From NCBI RefSeq assembly GCF_025685685.1, contig NZ_JAGSYH010000005.1:1-64000 (forward strand): DNA of 64,000 nt, in the 5' to 3' direction. Of the stretch, positions 29,166-37,674 are shown one piece after another. A program made the translations under genes and the position numbers. This DNA is from Acidicapsa dinghuensis (GTDB taxonomy: Bacteria; Acidobacteriota; Terriglobia; Terriglobales; Acidobacteriaceae). The notes beneath the pieces were generated by a model. That model did not search any database. It had not been told where the DNA came from and saw only the letters and a list, made by a program, of their open reading frames with translations. Position 1 is the first letter of the stretch; each line of letters starts with the position of its first letter.

Positions 29166-30338
29166 ATGGCTGCTCCAACTACGCATCCTGCCTTGCCCGC
29201 AGTTCCAATGCTCGATCTTGAGCGTCAATACGCTCCGATTCGGGATGAAATTATCGCCGCGCTTGCCGAGGTAGTGGATAGCCGGCAATTCATTCTAGGC
29301 GATTTCGTCTCTCGATTTGAGCAGGAAGCCTGCCAGCACCTCGGGATACGACACGCAGTTGGTTGTGCGTCAGGAACGGACGCCCTGTGGCTTGCTCTAG
29401 CTGCGGTTCGAATTCAGGATCAGGCCGTTATCACCACTCCTTTCAGCTTTTTTGCTTCCGTCAGCAGTATTTTGCGCGCCGGGGGCAAGCCCATGCTGTG
29501 CGATATTGACCCGGTCAGCTTCAATCTTGATGCGACGCAGGTAAAAAAGGTGCTTGGCAACGCACCGGAACATTCAGTTGCAGCAATCCTTCCTGTGCAT
29601 CTTTACGGGCAGTGTGTTGCGTGGGAAAACTTCACGCAGCTCGCGAAGGAGTTTGGACTGGCTCTGGTGGAGGATGCCGCGCAGGCCTGGGGCGCGAGCC
29701 GAGGCGACATCAAAGCCGGCGGTCTTGGAGACATTGCGGCATTCAGCTTTTACCCGACCAAGAACCTGAATGCGGCGGGCGATGCGGGCACAGTTACTAC
29801 CAACAATCCTGAGCTTGCCGAGCGCACGCGGATGCTGCGCCAGCACGGCATGCGGGAGCGCTACCACCACGATGAGTTGGGCTGGAATGCGCGGATGGAT
29901 GGATTCCAAGGGGCTGTGCTCAGCGTGCACCTACGGTACATTGAACAGCGCAATGCGCTCAGACGAGAAGCGGCGCAGCGATATCACAAACTGTTTGCCA
30001 ACGCTGGACTTGCCGAGAATCGTGTCTATCCCGAGCAGGGAGTGGTGTTACCGCAGGAGATCGGGGGCGGCAGGCATATCTGGCATCAGTATGTCATCCG
30101 CACGGCGCGCCGGGATGCATTGAGGGATTTTCTGACGGCGCAGCGGGTCGGCTCGGAGATTTACTACCCGGTTCCTCTGCACAGACAGAAGGCACTGGAG
30201 TTTCTTGGCTATGAGGACGGCGCGTTTCCAGAGGCGGAACGGGCAGCGCGCGAGGTATTGGCGCTGCCGATTTTTCCGGAGATTCGCGCAGACGAGCAGG
30301 AGCGGGTTGTAAGGGCGGTTGCCGAGTTCCTGAGCTAA
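29166..30338 (+). CDS. DegT/DnrJ/EryC1/StrS-family aminotransferase
   Basis: About 390 residues of a PLP-dependent sugar-nucleotide aminotransferase, the type that aminates keto-sugars for surface polysaccharides. Markers are MLDLERQYAPIRDEI near the start, GCASGTDALWLALAAV, the PLP-phosphate region LVEDAAQAWGA, the Schiff-base Lys in FSFYPTKNLNAAGDAG and QHGMRERYHHDELGWNARMDGFQGA. Start uncertain: ATG 29166 is used; GTG 29136 or 29094 would lengthen it, and none has a good ribosome-binding site. Its stop overlaps the stop of the convergent GH3 gene. Confidence 0.9.
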   Translation: MAAPTTHPALPAVPMLDLERQYAPIRDEIIAALAEVVDSRQFILGDFVSRFEQEACQHLGIRHAVGCASGTDALWLALAAVRIQDQAVITTPFSFFASVSSILRAGGKPMLCDIDPVSFNLDATQVKKVLGNAPEHSVAAILPVHLYGQCVAWENFTQLAKEFGLALVEDAAQAWGASRGDIKAGGLGDIAAFSFYPTKNLNAAGDAGTVTTNNPELAERTRMLRQHGMRERYHHDELGWNARMDGFQGAVLSVHLRYIEQRNALRREAAQRYHKLFANAGLAENRVYPEQGVVLPQEIGGGRHIWHQYVIRTARRDALRDFLTAQRVGSEIYYPVPLHRQKALEFLGYEDGAFPEAERAAREVLALPIFPEIRADEQERVVRAVAEFLS

Positions 30339-32644
30339 TGCTTCAGAACGAACTTAGTCGTCAGTTGAGCCTGCGAGTCACCGCCCGCCCACAATGTGTA
30401 AAAACCGGGCTCGACAACCCACTTCCCTTCTGCGTTCCAGATTTCAAGCTCGTGTATGGGAATGGTGAAGTGGACGGTGCGGGTCTCGTGCGGAGCGAGA
30501 TGGATGCGCTCAAAGCCCTTTAACGACCGCTCGGGCGTTTCTACGCTGCTCGTATCCTGTCGAAGGTAAAGCTGCGCGACTTCATCGCCGGCACGATCTC
30601 CGGAGTTGGTTACATCCACACTGACCTCTACGCCTCCCCGAGTTCCAGGCGTGGGCGGCTGAGCCGTTAAGTTGGCAAAGCTGAAGGCGGTATAGCTGAG
30701 TCCGTATCCGAAAGGAAAGAGCGGCTTGCCGTCATCATCGACGTACTTTCGAACGCGCGTTGGATCGGCGTTGTAGAAGTCAGGTAGCTGGCCGGTACTC
30801 CTGGGGAAGGTTATGGTCAGCTTGCCGCCGGGATTGTTGTCTCCGAATAGGGTTTCGGCGACAGCGCGACCACCAAACTCACCGGGATACCATGCTTCGA
30901 GAATCGCCGGGATGTGCTCTTTAGCCCAGCCGATAGTGAGTGGGCGGCCGTTTTCAAGAACCAGGACGATAGGTTTTCCGGTGGCAGCGACCGCTTCGAG
31001 TAACTGTTCCTGCTTGCCGGGAAGATCAAGGTTCGAGCGATCAAAGCCCTCGCCGGAAATTCCCTGCCGCTCACCGAGCGCCAGAATTGCCACATCGGCA
31101 GACTTCGCTTGTGCAACTGCAGCGGCGATATCGTCGCCATTGCTGAAGGTGACGGACGCCGATGGCAGCAAGGTACGGACACCTTGCAAAATGCTGATGC
31201 GCTCGCCGTTTGATTCGCGTTCGTAGTCGCCGTAGCGAGCTACGTCGCCATTCGGACCGATGACCGCGATGTGCCGTGTCGACTTCGAAAGCGGCAACAG
31301 GCCGCCTTCATTCTTGAGTAACGTCATCGATTCACGTGCGGACTCAAGCGAAACATCGAGATGGGCCTGCGAACGATGCACGCTGCTATTGAGCGCCGGA
31401 GCGACGTAAGGATGGTCGAAGAGTCCGAGCTCGAACTTGACACGCAATACGGCGCGCACCGCGTAGTCGAGGTCCGACTCGGGGATCGACTCATCGTGGA
31501 CACAATCGATCAGGGCCTGCTGATAGACATCGTGATGGAAATCGTAGAACTGCATATCGACGCCGGAGCGATTGGCAAGACAAACAGCATCTTTCGGCGT
31601 CGCGGCAACATGGTGTGCGTTGTAGAGACGCTCGATCGCGCCCAGATCGGAAAGGACGAAGCCTTTGAATCCCCACTCTTTGCGCAGGATAGTTTCGAAG
31701 AGCAGAGGATCGGCTGTTACGGGAATGCCATCGATCTCGTGATAAGCAGCCATCACGCTCATGGCGTGCCCTTCGCGGAAGGCCGGCTCAAAGGACTTGA
31801 GCATGACCATGCGCAGCTCGCGCTCACCGATGTGAACGGGCGAGGTGTTGGTGCCACCCTCGGGCGAACCGTGTCCGGCGAAGTGCTTGGGCTCGGCTAC
31901 TACGGAATGATCTGTGTTCAGCGTGGTACCCTGCGCTCCACGAACGTACGCAAGCCCCAACTGCCCTGTCAGGTACGGGTCTTCGCCAAAGTCCTCTTCG
32001 ACGCGGCCCCAGCGGGGTTCACGGGCAAGATCGAGCACCGGAGCGAGGATCATGTCCACGCCGGTCGCGCGTGCCTCGGATGCGATGCCTTCCGCGGTCT
32101 TGCGGGCAATTTCCGGGTTCCACGTAGCGGCGAGGCCGATCGGCGCTGGATATACGGTGCCGGTGTCGAAACCGTGCAAGCCCTCTTCGATGAACATCGC
32201 CGGGATGCCGAGGCGGTTGTGTGAGATAACCCATTTCTGGATGGTGTTTGCCTGATCCGGCGTGGGATTCAGATCATGAATCGCGCCCACGCCTAGACTG
32301 CCCCACAGAGCTTCGGCCTTTTCGGGAAGAAACACTGCGTCGGCTGTGGCATGTGTTTCGTCGGAGTGTTTGTCGACTATCGCCGTGGCGCCAGAGTACA
32401 TGTCGAGCTGGCGCACCTTCTCTTCCAGCGTCATGCGGCGTACCAGATCGGAGACACGCTCCTCTATTGGGGCGTCGGCGTGACGGTAAAGCGCATCCTG
32501 CGGCGCGTCGGAGTGAACTGCGGCCTCTACCTGCGGCGATAGGAGCCAGCACAGCGATACCGCCGCAACTGACACGGCAAAAGGATGGTATCGATTCCAT
32601 CGGAAATTTCTGGGAATGTGAGCGAGAGAATTTTGTTTTGTCAT
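30335..32644 (-). CDS. glycoside hydrolase family 3 (beta-glucosidase-like)
   Basis: 769 residues, exported: a basic start and the hydrophobic segment FAVSVAAVSLCWLLSPQVEA. The GH3 N-terminal barrel includes EARATGVDMILAPVLDLAREPRWGRVEEDFGEDPYL and the nucleophile region KGFVLSDLGAI, where Asp follows Ser. A GH3 C-domain follows (IAVIGPNGDVARYGDY, EGFDRSNLDLPGKQ), and then a fibronectin-III-like domain (DVTNSGDRAGDEVAQLYLR). Likely periplasmic cleavage of beta-glucosides or xylosides; the exact specificity is unknown. BglX-like layout. Confidence 0.93.
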   Translation of the reverse strand: MTKQNSLAHIPRNFRWNRYHPFAVSVAAVSLCWLLSPQVEAAVHSDAPQDALYRHADAPIEERVSDLVRRMTLEEKVRQLDMYSGATAIVDKHSDETHATADAVFLPEKAEALWGSLGVGAIHDLNPTPDQANTIQKWVISHNRLGIPAMFIEEGLHGFDTGTVYPAPIGLAATWNPEIARKTAEGIASEARATGVDMILAPVLDLAREPRWGRVEEDFGEDPYLTGQLGLAYVRGAQGTTLNTDHSVVAEPKHFAGHGSPEGGTNTSPVHIGERELRMVMLKSFEPAFREGHAMSVMAAYHEIDGIPVTADPLLFETILRKEWGFKGFVLSDLGAIERLYNAHHVAATPKDAVCLANRSGVDMQFYDFHHDVYQQALIDCVHDESIPESDLDYAVRAVLRVKFELGLFDHPYVAPALNSSVHRSQAHLDVSLESARESMTLLKNEGGLLPLSKSTRHIAVIGPNGDVARYGDYERESNGERISILQGVRTLLPSASVTFSNGDDIAAAVAQAKSADVAILALGERQGISGEGFDRSNLDLPGKQEQLLEAVAATGKPIVLVLENGRPLTIGWAKEHIPAILEAWYPGEFGGRAVAETLFGDNNPGGKLTITFPRSTGQLPDFYNADPTRVRKYVDDDGKPLFPFGYGLSYTAFSFANLTAQPPTPGTRGGVEVSVDVTNSGDRAGDEVAQLYLRQDTSSVETPERSLKGFERIHLAPHETRTVHFTIPIHELEIWNAEGKWVVEPGFYTLWAGGDSQAQLTTKFVLKH

Positions 32645-32732
32645 TGCATCCCGACCTGAACGCCGATTCGTGGAGACAAGTCCAAGGTAAGCGACAGGCC
32701 GGGGTTATAGCAACGCAATCGATTTCTACACT

Positions 32733-33620
32733 TCAGCCACGCAGGCTGGCAGGCGGGTGACTGACTGTGGAGAGTTCGTCGAATGAGCCTTGCGGCAACT
32801 CAAGACTAGCGGCTGCGATGTTCTCTTCGAGATGCGCTACTGATGATGTACCAGGAATAGGCAAAATCACTGGAGATCGCTTCAACAGCCACGCCAATGC
32901 CACTTGCAGCGGAGTAGCCTTGAGCTCGTCGGCTACTTTCTTGATAGCCTCGTGCGCTTCTCTTGCCTGCCCGAGCGGCGCCCAGGGCATGAAGCCAATG
33001 TTGTGCTTCTCGCAGTGGTCAATAATATAGTCCGATTCGCGATCGGCGAAGCTGTATCGGTTCTGCACCGATGCGATGGGAACGATGGCCCGCGCTCGCT
33101 CGATATGCTCGCGGGTCACATTCGACAGCGCAACGTGGCGGATCTTGCCCTGTTCCCGCATACGCGCCAGTGTTTCGACAGAAGCCTCGAAAGAAACTGC
33201 ATTATCAGGTGTGTGAAGCTGATAGATATCGATATGCTCCAGGCGAAGCCGCTTCAGGCTGCCTTCAAGAGTCTCCGTCAAATGCTTGGGGCTGGCGTTG
33301 TGTGTCCATTTGCCGGGACCGGGGCGCTCCCATCCGCCTTTGGTCGCAATGACGAGACCTGCTGGATAGGGATACAGGGCTTCAGCAATCAGCTCTTCCG
33401 ATGTGCCGGGACCGTAGGAATCGGCAGTGTCGATCAGATTGACACCTAGTTCGACAGCGCGGCGAAGCGTGGCAAGCGCTCCCGGCTTGTCTTCCGGAGG
33501 TCCCCAGATTCCCTTGCCTGTGATGCGCATGGCTCCGTATCCCATGCGGTTGACTGCGAGATCGCCGCCTAGAGTGAACGTACCGGCGGCGGCTGCAGAA
33601 AGACTCTGTTGCGTTGGCAT
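32733..33620 (-). CDS. aldo/keto reductase
   Basis: 295 residues, NADPH-dependent TIM-barrel oxidoreductase. The catalytic tetrad can be read: Asp and Tyr in NLIDTADSYGPG, Lys in VIATKGGWERP, His in IYQLHTPDN. The C-terminal cofactor part includes SPVILPIPGTSSVAHLEENIAA. AGGAG lies just before the ATG. The physiological substrate is not evident; neighbours are unrelated. Confidence 0.92.
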   Translation of the reverse strand: MPTQQSLSAAAAGTFTLGGDLAVNRMGYGAMRITGKGIWGPPEDKPGALATLRRAVELGVNLIDTADSYGPGTSEELIAEALYPYPAGLVIATKGGWERPGPGKWTHNASPKHLTETLEGSLKRLRLEHIDIYQLHTPDNAVSFEASVETLARMREQGKIRHVALSNVTREHIERARAIVPIASVQNRYSFADRESDYIIDHCEKHNIGFMPWAPLGQAREAHEAIKKVADELKATPLQVALAWLLKRSPVILPIPGTSSVAHLEENIAAASLELPQGSFDELSTVSHPPASLRG

Positions 33621-33776
33621 AAAACGACTCCTGTTCGGTCATTAAAAATCCTGCGAAATATCTATGGACGGCACCAGACGATCCGCGAAGCTGTGTTTTA
33701 AGCCTCTTTACCGCACGGTCCAGTGTAATGAACGACGTTTACAGCGATTAAAAAGTCGGCGCGGTTATGTCAGCGA

Positions 33777-33810
33777 AAACACATCGTGTCTGCAGGGACA
33801 CGATGTGTTT
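33777..33810. repeat. perfect 14-bp inverted repeat
   Basis: AAACACATCGTGTC (33777-33790), loop TGCAGG, GACACGATGTGTTT (33797-33810). It lies in the roughly 285-base gap between the divergent aldo/keto reductase and MBOAT genes, where I see no gene. On the minus strand a TTTT follows the stem, but it points into the reductase promoter region, so attenuation or an operator role is as likely as termination. Confidence 0.65.
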
Positions 33811-33905
33811 GGTACCAGCTCTTCATAAATCCTTTGTTTTCATAATGCAAGATTGGCGGTGCATGTGCATGGCTTCGGATGACGTGATGCCGTAACGGAG
33901 CCTCG

Positions 33906-35327
33906 ATGCTGTTTCCTACTGTTGAATTTGCGCTCTTCTTTCTTATCGTGCTCATCGCCGCCTGGAGCTTGTATCGATGGCCGACTGCACATAAGGCTTT
34001 TCTGCTTCTGGCCAGCTACGTGTTCTATGGTTTCTGGGACTGGCGGTTCATTCCTCTGCTCTTTGGCATCTCTCTTTTGAGCGGGATGGTCGCCAGGGGC
34101 ATCCAGTCAAGCGATACAGCGCGCAGCAGGAAATTGTGACTCACCACGGGCATAACTCTATGCCTCGCCACCCTCGGATATTACAAATACACAAGCTTTC
34201 TGCTGATAACAGTTCTCGACGTGTGGGCTCATGTTGCGCATCCACCTACGATTCATATCCCAGTACCAATGCTTCCGCTTGGCGTTTCGTTCTTTGTCTT
34301 CCACGCCATCTCTCTGATGATGGATGCTTATCGCAAAAAGCTTAAAGAGAAAGTTCGCATCGAAGATGCATTGCTCTATGTCGCTTTCTTTCCTCAACTG
34401 ATCGCTGGGCCGATCCTGCGTGCATCCAGCTTTCTGCCACAGTTGAAACAGGGTCCAGATCCGCTGGCGATACGCATCGATCGCGCGATGCTGCTGATCG
34501 TAGCTGGACTCTTCAAAAAAGTTGTCATCTCCAACATCATTGCAACGCGGTTAGTGGAACCGGTCTTCGCCGCTCCTCAGGCGTATCACGGAATGGATAT
34601 TCCGCTGGCTATCTACGGATATGCCGCACAGATTTACTGCGATTTTTCCGGCTATACGGATATGGCGATCGGCTGCGCAATGCTGCTTGGCTACCGTTTT
34701 CCGCGCAACTTCAACGCGCCGTATACCGCAACGAATCCGCAGGAATTCTGGAAGCGCTGGCATATCTCGCTCTCGATCTGGTTGCGCGATTACCTGTACA
34801 TTCCGCTGGGCGGATCTCGCGGCTCGGTGTGGCGTACTGCTGCCAACCTGATGATCACAATGCTGCTCGGAGGCTTGTGGCATGGCGCTGCGTGGACGTT
34901 TGTCATCTGGGGTGCGTTGCATGGTGTCTATCTGGTCATTCATCGGACATGGAGAGCAATCTCATGGCAGCCTCTGGTCGAGTTCCGGGAAACAACAGCA
35001 TGGCGATGGATTGCCCGGCTGCTTCTTTTCAATGCGGTCTGTATGGGATGGGTCTTCTTTCGCGCGCCATCGTTCACGATTGCGTTCACAATGCTGCACG
35101 GGCTCACCGTTCCCGGCAGATCCACCTTGGCGACGATTCCTGTGGCGCTCGCGCTTATCGCTGGGTTGGCCGGACAATTCCAACCCAAGCGCTGGCGCAG
35201 GGCCATCGAGATGGAGCTACGCTACTGGCCGGCGGCTGCCCGCGGAGCCATCTTTGCCGGAGCGGTCTTCACTGTTGAACTGCTGGGACCATCTGGCGTT
35301 GCTCCATTTATCTACTTCCGATTTTGA
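33906..35327 (+). pseudogene. MBOAT-family O-acyltransferase, interrupted by an in-frame TGA
   Basis: Membrane-bound O-acyltransferase of the AlgI/DltB type, which transfers acyl groups across the membrane to surface polymers. The frame is continuous for 473 codons except for one TGA at 34137-34139. Upstream: MLFPTVEFALFFLIVLIAAW ... SYVFYGFWDWRF, the canonical N-terminus. Directly after the TGA in the same frame: LTTGITLCLATLGYYKYTSF, then PMLPLGVSFFVFHAIS and the active-site region WHGAAWTFVIWGALHG with the conserved His. A single TGG-to-TGA change (Trp to stop), a sequencing error, or readthrough could explain it. A GTG at 34221 might restart translation but would lose the first helices. 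SGNH partner follows after six bases. Confidence 0.85.
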
Positions 35328-35333
35328 ATCCTT

Positions 35334-36470
35334 ATGCGCATCTTTCGACACAACTCGCTTCTGCAGCTTGCAACAGCAGCTTGTGGCTTTGCATTCACGA
35401 TGGTTTTGTTGGACTCAGAGGGCCTGAAGCAATGGGCTTTGCAACTCGAGGTCAGCCAAACGTCGCTTATCGCTGTGCAACTCACCTCGCGACTACGACA
35501 AATGCTGGCTCCGCTTGGGGTGTCGGCGATGCGCCAGGAAGCACTCGCCGCCTTAAATCGCGTGGGGTGGAGCGATGACCCGGCGCAGTTTGCGTCTGCC
35601 CAAGCATCATTGCTTGTAAACAGTCCACATAACGGGAATAGCAGCGCGAAAGTGCCAACGCCTGAAACTTTAGCGCTCACTACAACGGCACACCCTTCAG
35701 TTACCCGGGGTTCGATCATAGACGATGTACCGCAGCATGTTTCGCTTACTCCTCTTCCCCAACTGATGACCGGCCAGCGTCGTGCGATGGCGCTGGTGGG
35801 CGATTCGATGATGGCGGTGGCTCTCAGCGACATTCTGCTGCGCCAGACTGCAGGCAACTCTAATTTGCAAGTCATTCGTGCATATCGCTCAGGAACAGGT
35901 CTCGCACGCCCGGATGTCTTTAACTGGATGCAGGAATATCACGCGATGATTGCAGATCAAGAGCCAAACGCAATCTACGTAGCGATCGGAGCAAACGATG
36001 GCCAAGGATTTGTTGAGAACGGCACGGTACTCGCGTTTGGCACGCCTGCCTGGATTGCAGTCTACGAAGAGCGGACCACAGCTTTTCTAAATCTGCTAAC
36101 GGCCCATGGCGCCCACGTTGTCTGGATCGGGCTGCCACCGATGAAATCCGGTATCTATAACGCCAAAATCGCTCAGATCAATCGCATCGCTTACAGCGTT
36201 GTCAGCCGCAACCCGCTGGCAGTGTGGTGGAATCCAGCGACTTATATTGGCGATGCCACGGGAGCATATCGTGACTTTGGCCAGACATCAGACAGCAGGA
36301 CCGTACGGCTGCGCGCTCAGGATGGTATTCACCTTTCGGATGATGGCGCGGCTCTGCTTGCTCCGGCGTTACTAAGATGGTTAAACACTCCTAAGCCAGA
36401 TGCCGCACAGATTGCCCCGACGGAATCTCTCGGATCACCAAAGGAAGAGCATGCGACCGGTCTGCGGTAG
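35334..36470 (+). CDS. SGNH/GDSL-type hydrolase, DUF459-like (O-acylation partner)
   Basis: 378 residues. An N-terminal hydrophobic anchor (LLQLATAACGFAFTMVLL) and a low-complexity linker precede an SGNH domain: block I ALVGDSMMAVAL with the nucleophile Ser, block III YVAIGANDGQ, block V RAQDGIHLSDDGAALL with Asp and His. In alginate, cellulose and peptidoglycan O-acetylation systems an MBOAT passes acetyl groups to a periplasmic SGNH protein (AlgJ/AlgX, PatB), and the six-base spacing to the MBOAT gene fits that role. The acceptor polymer is unknown. Confidence 0.85.
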   Translation: MRIFRHNSLLQLATAACGFAFTMVLLDSEGLKQWALQLEVSQTSLIAVQLTSRLRQMLAPLGVSAMRQEALAALNRVGWSDDPAQFASAQASLLVNSPHNGNSSAKVPTPETLALTTTAHPSVTRGSIIDDVPQHVSLTPLPQLMTGQRRAMALVGDSMMAVALSDILLRQTAGNSNLQVIRAYRSGTGLARPDVFNWMQEYHAMIADQEPNAIYVAIGANDGQGFVENGTVLAFGTPAWIAVYEERTTAFLNLLTAHGAHVVWIGLPPMKSGIYNAKIAQINRIAYSVVSRNPLAVWWNPATYIGDATGAYRDFGQTSDSRTVRLRAQDGIHLSDDGAALLAPALLRWLNTPKPDAAQIAPTESLGSPKEEHATGLR

Positions 36471-36768
36471 GTATGTTGCGAAAGTTCGTCGCGACGATAT
36501 CTCCCGATTTGGGATTGTGATTGATTTAACGCCGGATAAATGAACGGCGCCACCTTTCCCGACCGGAAAAAGAGGGAATAAGCGGGCAACAAACCGTTAT
36601 CGTTCTGCATCTTTTCCTGCGAACGGGATTGAATCGAAACTTTCTTTTCGTGATTCACCGCTGTAACTGAGACCTCCCCTTGAGTACCCGTTGCATCCTA
36701 GATGGAGAGAGAAGCAGCATATCCTTTCGGAAAAGTGCATCGAAACAAACAACAAAAGGAGAAAAGAA

Positions 36769-37470
36769 ATGAAGAAGCTGCTTGGCCTGATGCTTCTGGC
36801 GGGAATATCCATGACACTTCCTGCACGTGCCGCTGACGATACGCAAAAACTTGATTCTCGCCTGGATTCCGCGCGCGCGGTGATTGATCAGATCATGTCT
36901 GTACCCGACAAAGCGGTGCCTGACAGCATTGCGAAACAGGCAGTCTGCATCGGCGTGATACCCAGCGTGGTCAAAGGAGCTTTTATTGTAGGCGCCGAAT
37001 ATGGGCAAGGCGTTGTCACCTGCCGTACTCCGCATGGATGGAGCGCTCCAGTATTCATCCGCATGGCTGGCGGATCGTTTGGATTTCAAATTGGCGGACA
37101 AGGCACCGATCTTGTTCTCGTAGCTGTCAATCACAAGGGATTTACTGATCTGCTCAAGAGCAAATTCAAGATTGGCGGCGATGCGTCTGCTGCCGCTGGT
37201 CCCGTTGGGCGCGACGCACAAGCAGCTACTGATATAAGCATGAGAGCCGAGTTGCTAACCTGGTCACGCAGCCGCGGCCTCTTTGCGGGAATCGACTTGA
37301 ATGGCGTCTCGGTCAGCCAGAATACGGCAGACACTAATGAACTTTATGGTGGAGATCACAGCTTCGAGCAGATTCTGCATGGCTCGGTTCCGCCTCCTGA
37401 AGCAACCCGTCCGTTCCTGCGGGCCATCAGCCGCTATTTCGGCACCGCACAGGTAAGAGCTGGAGAATAA
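36769..37470 (+). CDS. SYLF-domain (Ysc84/DUF500) lipid-binding protein, exported
   Basis: 233 residues with a signal peptide (KKLLGLMLLAGISMTLPARAAD). The SYLF core is evident: CIGVIPSVVKGAFIVGAEYGQGVVTCR, GWSAPVFIRMAGGSFGFQIGGQGTDLVLVAVNHKG and the later SRSRGLFAGIDLNGVSV. The eukaryotic domain binds phosphoinositides; bacterial members are common in Acidobacteriota with unknown role. AAAGGAG lies eight bases before the ATG at 36769. About 300 bases upstream are empty of genes, and a strong terminator follows. Confidence 0.9.
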   Translation: MKKLLGLMLLAGISMTLPARAADDTQKLDSRLDSARAVIDQIMSVPDKAVPDSIAKQAVCIGVIPSVVKGAFIVGAEYGQGVVTCRTPHGWSAPVFIRMAGGSFGFQIGGQGTDLVLVAVNHKGFTDLLKSKFKIGGDASAAAGPVGRDAQAATDISMRAELLTWSRSRGLFAGIDLNGVSVSQNTADTNELYGGDHSFEQILHGSVPPPEATRPFLRAISRYFGTAQVRAGE

Positions 37471-37606
37471 CCTCCGTCAACAGGTAGTCGAGATGCTCTG
37501 CTGCATAGTGGAGAATGCACAGAGCATCCAAACTAAAACAGAAAACGGCTGACTACGTTAGATTTCCTCATTGCCTTCCCTAGACACTGAAGTTCCTGCA
37601 ACAGAG

Positions 37607-37647
37607 CGCGAGATTCGCATAATCAGAGGCGAATCTCGCGATTTTTA
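37607..37647 (+). terminator. intrinsic terminator
   Basis: CGCGAGATTCGC (37607-37618), a 10-base loop, GCGAATCTCGCG (37629-37640), then ATTTTTATT: a perfect 12-bp stem with T-tract, ending the SYLF transcript just before the LigD-like gene. Confidence 0.88.
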
Positions 37648-37674
37648 TTGGTTCGTGACAAATGGAGTTTGCAA

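Noticed and set aside
34137..34139. Selenocysteine codon in the MBOAT gene
   Set aside because: No SECIS-like hairpin is evident just downstream, the family has Trp or other residues here rather than Cys, and MBOAT proteins are not known selenoproteins.
34130..34221. Frameshift in the MBOAT gene
   Set aside because: The two open segments are in the same frame; only a TGA codon separates them, so this is a nonsense codon rather than an insertion or deletion.
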